NCBI GenBank assembly: GCA_965644315.1
Contig: CBFFRQ010000044.1
Location: 248,001 to 312,000 of the forward strand
Direction of reading: 5' to 3'
Origin: Caecitellus pseudoparvulus
Taxonomy: Eukaryota > Bigyra: Bicosoecida
DNA length: 64,000 nt
Under the pieces are notes generated by a model, which worked only from the letters and a program-made list of their open reading frames with translations, had not been told where the DNA came from and did no database searches. The position numbers were made by a program, and so were the translations under genes. Shown piece by piece: positions 55,901-64,000 of the stretch. Positions within the stretch are counted from its first letter, which is position 1. The number at the start of each line of letters is the position of its first letter.

Positions 55901-58900
55901 CTTCAAGAGGCGTTTCTGTGCCGGAGGGGTGCAAGCAGGCATTTTGAACCAGAGAGGAGTGCTTGTGGAGGCGCTGCCTCCCTCTGAGCGCCGAGATCCC
56001 ACCAAGTTCAAGGTGGTCCTGCGCTGCCTGTTGCCGGCTGGCGTCGGCGGCAACTGGACCGTGTCGCTGCAGGTTGATGGGCAGAAAGACACGCGTTTCG
56101 ACGCCACAGGCACGGACGTCGCTCCGCCCGCATCACGCTCCTTTTCATACGACCCTCCTGAAGTCTATGTCAGCATTCCTTTCCAAGGGCTGCAGACGGC
56201 TGGCGGAACGACGGTTGTCGTGCGAGGCGTGAACTTCGGCTCCGAAGCGTACAGCAATGACTCCTCTGTTTTCCGCCGTGTCAGGACGTCCCTGCGACAC
56301 TCCATCATTGGCGACGTGCGGGACGCTATCCGCGCCCGCATTGGGCCCTACGAAATCACCGACATCCAGTGGACATCCAATTCCTTCGTGAACCTCGGCA
56401 TGCCAGCTGGCGTCGGAAAAGACCTCGTGCTGAAGATTTGCGTCCTTGAGCAGTGCTCCAGCACAGAGCGGAGTTCCAATTCCATCAACACCTTGTCCTA
56501 CGATTCGCCCATCGTGACCAGCATTTCTCCCGAGGAAGCATTTGCCGGCATGCAGTCCCTGAACTTCACAATAAGTGGCTTCAACTTCGGCACTGAGCCG
56601 GACAAGGTGGAGCTCGTGACGGTGGCTGGGGAAACCTGCCCGATTGTGACGCTCGTGTCGCCCTTTGAGATCCTCTGCTCGAACATCTCCTTTGCCAACG
56701 TTGCTTCCTCCGCCGGCCGGCAGGCTGTGCTTGTGACCATCGCTGACAATGATTCACCGAATGCGCAACTCGTAACTGCCGTTGGCGAGCCCATCGTCTC
56801 AGCAGTGTCCCCAGCCACTGCTGATCCAGGTGACACCGTCACGATCTCGGGGCAGAACTTCTTCGTCGACCCGGGCATGGGCGAAGACTTGAGCGTCATT
56901 CCAAAGGTGGCCTTCGATGGCATCCCAGCTGAAGGCTGCTCTGCCACATACACGGAGGCGTCCCCCAACGCGGTGCTGAAGTGCCGTGTGCCAGATCATG
57001 GGCAGGCGGAAACGCCGTCTGGGTTTGTGAACATCATGGTCATGACAGCGGGCGGCAGCGTGTCGCCACCCAACCAGATCTTCTCGTATGCAGACGAGGG
57101 GCTGCCTGCGCCGGCTCCCCTTGGCCTGGAGATGGCGTCGGTCGCGCCCATTGCCGCCGACGTCCCGAGGGAGATCACCATCACGTGGATCCAGACTCGG
57201 CTTAAGAACTCCAGAGTGCAGACTGTGAACCAGTGGACCCTGTACTACAGCCACAGCAGGGAGGACGTCGAGGCACTGAACGTGACGCTGAATGCGAACG
57301 GCGCAGTGGACACGACCGTCCTCACCCCTGACTCCCTCACCGCCGAAGTCATCACCGCCCTGCCTTCGGACATTGCAGTGGATGGCAGGCGGCGGCAACT
57401 TGCTGCCAGTCAGGTGGGGCGTCGCCCAGCGGTGGGCCCCCGCCAGGGGCACGACCCTGAGAACCCCCACTGGCCAGAGGAGGTCGTGGAGTTGTTCAAC
57501 TCTGTGAACAACGGCTCGTACGAAGTCGTGCGGTACACCGTCACCAACACTTTCCTGAACTCTGAGCCGTACTTCTTCCGCATGGTGTCCCGCAACGCCG
57601 GCGGCTCGTCTGACTACTCGCCCGTCATGGGGCCTATTTTCGACGCTTGCCACACCAGCCAGTACCTAACCACACACCTGGCGCTGGAGGACGTGGGCTG
57701 CGATCCGTGCCCGACAGGTGCCTTCTGTGGAGGGCAACCTGCGCACCGCGTGGTGAACCTGGAGGGGTACTGGCGTGCGCCGTGGTCGCCGGTTGAGAAC
57801 TTCGTCGCCTGCGACGAAGTGACGGCATGCGACGGGTACTCACCCAGCGACACCAGCAGGCCGGCGTATTTATTCTACCCCCAGCCCAGCGCAGTGGGCG
57901 GCCCACTCGCCCGATCAGCGTCCCTTCTGAATGAGCCCACTGACGCTGTGCTGGTGAGTTTGAACGGAACAACATTCGCTGTCCGGACATCGCAGACGGC
58001 CGCTGAAGTTGAGGCCTTTTCCGCGGCGGGTGGGCAGTCCTTCACTCCCGTCAGCTCAGCCCAAGGCACGTGTGCAGCTGGGTATGGCGGGAACCTCTGC
58101 AACCGGTGTGAAGTGGGGTATGCGCGCACAGGCACTGCCTCCTGTGGCGAGTGTCTGGGGGAGGGCGTCAACGCGGTTAGCCTCATCGGTGGCGCCATCC
58201 TGGCAGTGGGCGTCATTGCCGGCGTGACGTTCATGGCACTGCGCTCGCGAGGTGAGGCGTCCAAGCTGCACGTGAGTGTCGTGAAGATTCTCTTCACCCA
58301 CATCCAAGTCGTCGCCATTGCGGCGTCCTTCCCCCTGCAGTGGCCCGCAGACATCAACCGCATGTTCATCGGACTGAATGCGGCATCGTCCGTGAGCGAC
58401 CAGCTCATCTCGCCCGACTGTGTGTCGGACCAGACCAGTGTCAGGGAAGATTTCGCCGGCTCCACATTTTTCCTGCGAGCAGTCGTGACAGTCGTGCTGC
58501 CCTTCATCATTTTCACCGCGCTGGCACTGTTTTGGTACGCCCACTGGGTGTGTGGCTGTCCGTACCTGTGGGAGGAGGGCGAGATCTCACGCATCATGCC
58601 GTGCCTGGCGTGTCTGGAGGACAAGGACTCCGTCGCCCGCTCACGCCGCCTGCGCGACGCACAGGCGCAAGCCATCAAGGACGGCGAGCTGCCTGCGCAC
58701 CACTGGCCCACCACGCGTGCCATCGTGCAGGGGCGAGGGAAGGAACCCCACGCCTCTGCCGCCGCGCCTTCCATCCGCACCACCAGCGGGGTGCAATTGG
58801 GAGTCACTGAGGATGGCGTGCTGCGTTCCGCGCCGCCGTCAGTGGACCCCGCCGAGTCAGCCACCGGCTTCTCCCTGCCCAACCCCATGCTTGCCACCAG

Positions 58901-60125
58901 CCAGGCGTCAGCAGAGGAGAAGAGCAGGGCTGGCGAGAAGCCCCGCGCCAGTCGACTGGCCACCTCCCGCGTGTCAGTAGAGCCCAGCGGGTCGGAGGAC
59001 CGCCCCAGCAGTGTCACGGAGTCGGTCCTGAGTGGGCCCACCACCACCGCCACACGACCCGCCTCCGCAGCCTCCGCCGCCTCTGACATGCCAGCACGGC
59101 CCAAGTCATCCCTGGATGAGTACGGGCGTCTGCTGCGCCGCTCCAGCATGTCGCGCGTCGTGCCGTTGCGGGAACCCAACAGAGTGAAGTCCTGCGGCGA
59201 CGCATGCAACCTGGCGAAGTTCTGGGACTCTGACCACATTGACCTGCTCATCGTCTCCCTCACCGTGACGGCATTCCTCATCCACCCCACCCTTACCCGC
59301 GTGACGCTGTCCATGTTCACGTGCTCCTCCATCGCGGACTCCGACGAACGATTTTTGGTCGCGGACCGCGGCATCGTCTGCGACACGCCCGAGTCCAGCC
59401 CCTGGATGTACGGCGTCGGGTTGCCCTTTTTCTTCCTGTACGCTCTGGGCATTCCCGGTGCCGCGTTTTTGGCGCTGTGGATGCGGCGCACGCGGTTGCA
59501 GCGCGACCCCATCGTGCGTGCAACGTACGGTTTCCTGTACGCCTCCTTCGACGCGCGGTACTACTGGTGGGAGGAACTCACCATGATCCGCAAAGTGCTG
59601 TTCGCCATCATGGGCGTGCTGCTGACGCCCGCCGGCATCGTGACGCAGACCACCCTGGCGACACTGACACTGACGTTTTACGCCGTCCTGCATTCCCGCG
59701 CATCTCCCTTCAACGCCAAGCTACTGAACCGACTGGAACTCACATCCCTCATCGTCGCGCTGCTGACACTGCAGGGAGGGCTGTACCTCTTCTCCTCCGG
59801 CGTCGGCAGGGCCGCCAAGGAGGCCGTGACAGTGCTCATTTTACTCATCAACGCGGGTTTCTTCGTGCACACTCTGTGGGCGCTGCTGGAAGCCTTCGCC
59901 ATCCAGGCTCAGCAGGGAAACCTGGACCGCACCGACAAAGCCTCCACCCTTGCCACGCTGCTCGTCGGCCTCGCGCGCTCCGTCTTCAGCTACCTGTGCT
60001 GTGGCGACGAGCAGCGCTCTTCAGAAGGCTCGCGGGGAGGCGGCGGCGGCGGCGGCACAGCGACCTCTGCGGGAGACACCAGCGGGGGTGGCACTGCGCC
60101 ATCCGGCGGAGGGGGCAACGTGTGA
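49934..60125 (+). CDS. Giant multi-pass surface receptor with kelch, IPT/TIG, FN3-like and Cys-rich domains
   Basis: Exons 49934-50021, 50111-50140, 50244-50368 and 50526-60125 give 3280 residues. A signal peptide (MWIVLVGLLASRAAGS, residues 13-28) leads a long ectodomain. Kelch-type repeats lie near 797 (GFLMVIGGNS), 883 (GQLYLIGGV), 946 (GNIYLVGGR) and 1370 (GQIYATGGV). About five IPT/TIG units follow at roughly 1663-2200 (PTSGGFLVTLRGRNFG, VGGATLRIMGLNLG, AGGTTVVVRGVNFG, SLNFTISGFNFG, DPGDTVTISGQNF). An FN3-like unit comes next (to ~2453), then a Cys-rich membrane-proximal segment (CDPCPTGAFCGG, CAAGYGGNLCNRCEVGY). The C-terminal ~600 residues are multi-pass, with a long Ser/Thr-rich cytosolic loop and helices (LIVSLTVTAFLIHP, LPFFFLYALGIPGAAFLAL, LEELTMIRKVL-like). 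They resemble the uncharacterised or TRP-like membrane modules of protist GCC-repeat receptors. A Gly-rich tail ends the protein. It is likely an adhesion or mechanosensory receptor. Confidence 0.85.
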
Positions 60126-60333
60126 TGTTCTTGATTGTGACGCTCGTGGCTGTACTCTATCCTGCCTTGCCGTTACCCAATGCAGGCATTTTTTGACGCC
60201 CAGCGTGTGCGCCGTCCCTTCGCCACACGCCGCCCGTGTCCCAGGCCGGCCGCCCACGCAAAATTACGCCAATGCATGGCATGCACCACGTGCACGGAGC
60301 AGTTCGGTGTAGGTTTCTGTGAACAGGGCAACC

Positions 60334-63148
60334 ATGTGTGCCATGCAGCTGGCGCGAGCGGCCGTCTCCGGTGAGTGCGGACTTTGGCGTTTCGCAGTGA
60401 AACGCCAGTGCCGAAGCAGCTCGCCCGCTTTCCCTTTGGATGCTAGCGCCACACCCCGCCCTGCAGGCAAGCGAAACAGGTGGAAAGACGATCGGTATGA
60501 CTTGGACTTGACGTACATCTCAGCAGACCGCAGGTGAGCGAGCGGGGCTGGTGTCAGGAAGCGATCGTGCACCGCTCTGTCGCAGCCGATTGCACCAGCT
60601 GCTCACAACGCTGCCCGTGGCGCCTGCCGGCACAGGGTGATCGCGATGGGCTTCCCAGCGTCAAATTTGGAGTCCACGTACCGGAACGACATTGCAGAGG
60701 TGCGCTGTGCGCCTGTGTGGCTTGTGACGGGTGCTGCCCCCACCGCCGCCTCCTCGGCTCTGCTGCCCGCAGGTCAGCCGCTTCTTGGACGAGCGACACC
60801 CTGGCACATACAGGCTGTTCAACCTGTCTGAGCGCAAGTACGACTATGCTCGCTTCCACGGCCGCGTGGTGGAGCTGGGGTGGCCTGACCACCACGCGCC
60901 GCCGCTGGGCGTGCTGTGGCAACTGCTCAGCATCATGCACAAATGGCTGGCCGCAGACCCTGCGCACGTGGCTGTCGTGCACTGCATGGCGGGCAAGGGC
61001 CGGACAGGGGTGCTTGTCGCAGCCTACGACATTTTCTCGGGGCGGAGGCTGTTCCACCCTGCCGCTGGCCCCATCATGCGTGCCGCTTGGCTGCAGGCGC
61101 AAGTCACAGACGCAGAGGACGGCAGCAGCGGTGAGCAGGCCCCTGCCGCTGCACAGAGTGCGACTTTAGGATCTAAATCTGACGACAGTGTGCTGTTTCG
61201 ACCCCTGGATGCGACGACTGCGGCGCTGCAGCACTTCAAACGCACTCGTGGCGAGGGTGTTTCCCAGCCCTCGCAGAAACGCCAGGTGCTGTACGTGGCT
61301 TGCATGGTGCATGACTGTGTCGCACGATACTGCCACGCTGCGATGCACCAGGCCACTTCTGGCCCTGTGACTCCCACTCAAGGGCCGCTTGCCTTTACAG
61401 TGTCAGCGGCAGCGCTGCACGCTGGAGCCAAGGCGGCAAGCCAGTGCAGCAAGCCGCACGACGAAGAGCTGGCCAGAGCACTGGGCATTCCGCCTGCCAC
61501 CTTTGCCCTCATGCAAAGTGCAGTTTGGATCCACGCCTCGCCGCCCATGCCGCAGCCAGGGGCCTTGGTGCGCCCAGCGGGTGGCACCGCGGCGAGCTCA
61601 CCTGGCGAGGCTGCAGCGGCCACCGCCACGCCTGCCACCAGTCAAAGCACGGCAGTGGCGCAGCCTGGCACAGTGAGCGCCTGGAGCAGCCCTTTCGCGG
61701 TGCGTGCGACGTCGCTGGTCATGCACGGGCTGCCCCGTGTGCCGGGCGGGGAGGCTTTTCGCCCCTTCTTGCAGATTCTGTCCGTGCCGTCCCAGGCGCA
61801 GCAGGGGGCAGTGCGCCTGTACTACAACACTGCCTGGGACACCCCCCGCCTGGCGGAGTACACGCCCAGCACGGGAGCGCAGGCATTTGACCAAGACCCC
61901 CAAGGGGGGCATGCCGTGGACCCGCCCTGCGTTGTGGAGATGGCGCCATGGGAGGGAGTCAGTGCACACTACGGAGCGTCAGAGGCCGGGCAGGCTGGGG
62001 GAGGGCACTGCGGGGCCTTCCCCACGCCCACTGCGTCATCTGACATCGTCACATTGAAGTTTGGCACTGCTGTGGACATGGGCGGCGACATCCTCGTCAG
62101 GTGCCTGCACATGCCAGGCAGCGTGGAGATTTGGCGCATCGCGTTCCACACGGCGTTTCTGCAGTTCGAGCCCATTCCCGGCGTCCTGCGCCTGACGCGC
62201 GAGCAAATTGACTGCTCCAAACGAAACAAACGCATTGCCAAGCTCCTGCCGCCCGGCTTCATGATTGACTTGTTCTACGACTCCGCCACTGTGCGTGAGG
62301 CTCACGGGCTGCCCGTGCTGGCACCGCAGGAACCTGCCAGCCCGACAGGCACGGGAGACAGCCTCCAACGCCCCCGCATGGCCAGCTCCATGAGCGAGGT
62401 GGAAGTGGGCAGCCACCCACACAGTGGGCCCACTTCCTCCCCCATCAAATCAGCCCTGCGCCGCCCGCTGACCACCCAAGACGAAGCCGTCCCTGCCTCG
62501 CCGAAGCGGGGTGCTGGTAAGCGCCTTCCACGCGTGGGTGCGGGCAGTGGCGCGTTCAGTGACGAGGAGGGCGACGGCAGCGACGCCGAGGCAACACCAG
62601 GGTTGGCCTCCCGTCTGGACCGCCTTGCGGCGCTGCCCCGCGAGGCGGTCGCATCCACCGGCGAGCTGTTGCCTGACGTGGAGCAGCTTCGTGCCGAGCA
62701 GACACAGAAGGCCGGCCCCCGTCCACGACAGCGCACAGCCAGCACCACCTCAGTCGCCACAGCTGCATCGGTGCAAGCCACGCCAGAGGAGCGTGCCGAG
62801 GCGGCTGCCAGTGTGGGGCGCATCGCCAGTGACACAGTGCGTCAGGGTTGGCTGCGGAAGGAGGGGGGGTGGATCAAGTCCTGGCGGGACCGGTACTTCG
62901 TGCTGCGGGGCGGGGCGCTGTCGTATTACGCGGACGAGGCGGCAGGCGTCCCGAAAGGCTCCATTCACCTGGGCGACTGCATTGCCGTGCGAGCCTGCCA
63001 GCCTGATGAGGTGCCGGGGAGACTGTTCTGCATTAAACTGCTCTTCCCCACACGTACATACATCCTGCAGGCGCCGTCCCAAACCGCCATGGAGGAGTGG
63101 GTGCTGGCACTCGCGACAGTGCACGGGTCACTCATGATGTGCGCCTGA
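60334..63148 (+). CDS. PTEN-type phosphoinositide 3-phosphatase with C-terminal PH domain
   Basis: Exons 60334-60370, 60467-60533, 60636-60699 and 60773-63148 give 847 residues. The spliced N-terminus (AVSGKRNRWKDDRYDLDLTY then VIAMGFPASNLESTYRNDIA) aligns along its length with PTEN, including the basic PIP2-binding motif. The phosphatase P-loop is HCMAGKGRTG, the exact PTEN form with both Lys/Gly residues needed for PIP3 specificity. A loop insertion of about 70 residues follows the P-loop region. A C2-like domain (IVTLKFGTAVDMGGDILVRC, LPPGFMIDLFYD) follows. From about residue 745, a PH domain (VRQGWLRKEGGWIKSWRDRY, FVLRGGALSYYADE, ending MEEWVLALATV) closes the protein. Vertebrate PTEN has no PH domain. 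The PH domain may add PI(3,4)P2/PIP3 targeting. It converges with the CobW gene (13 bp between stops). Confidence 0.95.
60385..60407. repeat. Perfect 9-bp stem hairpin in PTEN intron 1
   Basis: TGGCGTTTC, a 5-base loop GCAGT, then GAAACGCCA. It lies inside the 96-bp first intron of the PTEN-like gene, 14 bases after the donor. It could influence splicing or be a protein-binding inverted repeat. Confidence 0.5.
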
Positions 63149-63161
63149 TGCGGCACGCCCG

Positions 63162-64000
63162 CTATGCGTCTGGGCTGGAGGTGTCAGCTGTGGCCAGCCA
63201 CGCCGCGGCCACCTCAGCAGCCGAAGTGACAGGGCCGGGGGCAGTCTGGGCAGTGGTCCCAGTGGCCTCGCGCTGCCGCTTTGCCGCCTCTCGCGCCGCG
63301 ACGCGCTTGGCCTCCGACGCGGCGGCGTCGGCGGCCTCCTTGGCAACCCGCTTCTCCACGCCCTCCTTGATGATGGCCACGATTGAGTCAGGCAGCTTCC
63401 CCTGTGGTGCTGGCCCTGTGAAGGCCGGCCAGGCGGTGAAGGGGTCCGGGTACTCTGCCCACTTGGCGGGGCCCTCGTCGAACTCCTCGTCTGTCAGGCA
63501 CGCCGCGTCCAGGGCCGCCGTGATGCTCGCCTGATCGTGGCTCATGCCGATGATGACCAGTTCCGTGTGGCGGTCGCCCACTGGCTCCGGCAGCCACTCG
63601 TGCCGCATGGACCGCCAGCTGGGCGGCCACATGGCGTAATGCACCGCTGCGTACCACGGACCCCCCGGCACGACCCGGTGCACACGCCCTGCATGCTCCC
63701 ACACACCGCCGGTGCTCTGCCGCGTGGCCAGCCACAGGAAGCCCTTCGAGCGCACAACACGCTTCAGAACGCTGCCGTCGGCCAGCGCATCCGCCAGACG
63801 CTGAGGATGGAAGGGCCGGCGGCGGCGGTACACAAATGAGCTGATGCCGTACTCCTCTGACTCTGGGATGTGCTCGCCTCGCAGCTCGACGAGCCAGCCT
63901 GGCGCAGACTCCGCCTCAGCCATGCTGAAGCGTTTCGTGTTGAGGATGCTAGTGAGCGGCACAGCGGACCGTGTGGCGGTGAGGATCTCCGCCTTGGTGT
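63162..64000 (-). CDS. CobW/ZNG1-type GTPase metallochaperone (C-terminal part, runs off the window)
   Basis: The minus-strand frame is open to the window edge, so the N-terminal G3E GTPase domain with its P-loop lies beyond 64000. The visible part starts TKAEILTATRSAVPLTSIL (end of the GTPase domain, where the family has N-P-x-A-x-I). It continues through ILNTKRFSMAEAE and the CobW C-terminal domain: GISSFVYRRRRPFHPQRLADAL, VVRSKGFLWLATRQ, HEWLPEPVGDRHTELVIIG. ZNG1-type proteins deliver zinc to client enzymes. After the domain come DEEFDEGPAKW and a final Ala/Arg/Glu-rich helical tail of about 60 residues (coiled-coil-like, EKRVAKEAADAAASEAK). About 279 codons are visible, ending at TAG. Confidence 0.9.
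   Translation of the reverse strand, partial: TKAEILTATRSAVPLTSILNTKRFSMAEAESAPGWLVELRGEHIPESEEYGISSFVYRRRRPFHPQRLADALADGSVLKRVVRSKGFLWLATRQSTGGVWEHAGRVHRVVPGGPWYAAVHYAMWPPSWRSMRHEWLPEPVGDRHTELVIIGMSHDQASITAALDAACLTDEEFDEGPAKWAEYPDPFTAWPAFTGPAPQGKLPDSIVAIIKEGVEKRVAKEAADAAASEAKRVAAREAAKRQREATGTTAQTAPGPVTSAAEVAAAWLATADTSSPDA

Noticed and set aside
57875-59512. 545-codon open frame on the minus strand
   Set aside because: Antisense to the membrane module of the giant receptor; composition typical of a complementary-strand shadow.

Overview
The window is nuclear DNA of a microbial eukaryote. The evidence is spliceosomal GT-AG introns with TGCAG-type acceptors, an intron-split ubiquitin/eL40 fusion gene, a eukaryotic-type seryl-tRNA synthetase, PTEN, a proteasome ubiquitin receptor, nuclear genes for mitochondrial proteins (MTO1, uL29m), and a set of Golgi-type type II membrane proteins. 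The DNA is GC-rich, so long antisense open frames are common; these are artefacts. I see no plastid-specific gene. A free-living GC-rich protist (for example a stramenopile or haptophyte-grade flagellate or alga) fits, but the lineage cannot be fixed from this window alone.

Layout. 1-3.8 kb: two tandem, intronless acyltransferase-3 membrane proteins. 3.8-5.8 kb: no recognisable gene. 5.8-10.0 kb: seryl-tRNA synthetase with an unusual C-terminal GST-like extension, tail-to-tail with a gene of ATP-grasp character. 10.8-15.5 kb: an SPX-aspartoacylase/AstE fusion, tail-to-tail with mitochondrial tRNA-modification enzyme MTO1/MnmG. 15.9-17.9 kb: ubiquitin-eL40 and mitochondrial ribosomal protein uL29m (MRPL47), divergent from a 294-bp shared promoter interval. 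17.9-26.7 kb: a giant protein carrying a degraded myosin motor. 26.9-32.3 kb: type II PI4K-gamma with an N-terminal ubiquitin-like domain and a very long disordered tail. 32.9-39.9 kb: four adjacent single-exon genes for signal-anchored proteins (SAM methyltransferase, double glycosyltransferase, GINT1/GH43-like propeller, FkbM/METTL24-like methyltransferase), which look like a glycan-assembly neighbourhood. 40.1-42.9 kb: a membrane-LRR-truncated haemoglobin fusion. 43.1-45.8 kb: adenylate kinase and Rpn13 with an extra UIM-like motif. 46.0-60.1 kb: two extracellular or cell-surface proteins, one Cys-rich with a hydrophobic tail and one a 3280-residue kelch/IPT/FN3 multi-pass receptor. 60.3-64 kb: PTEN fused to a C-terminal PH domain, and the 3' part of a CobW/ZNG1-type metallochaperone that runs off the window.

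Coordinates given for spliced genes are the span from start to stop codon; exon limits are in each entry and were deduced by eye from splice sites plus reading-frame and family continuity. Two genome-style traits recur. Convergent neighbours are packed with 13-145 bp between stop codons. Introns (I place 32) lie almost entirely in the first few hundred coding bases of each gene, leaving one very long last exon.
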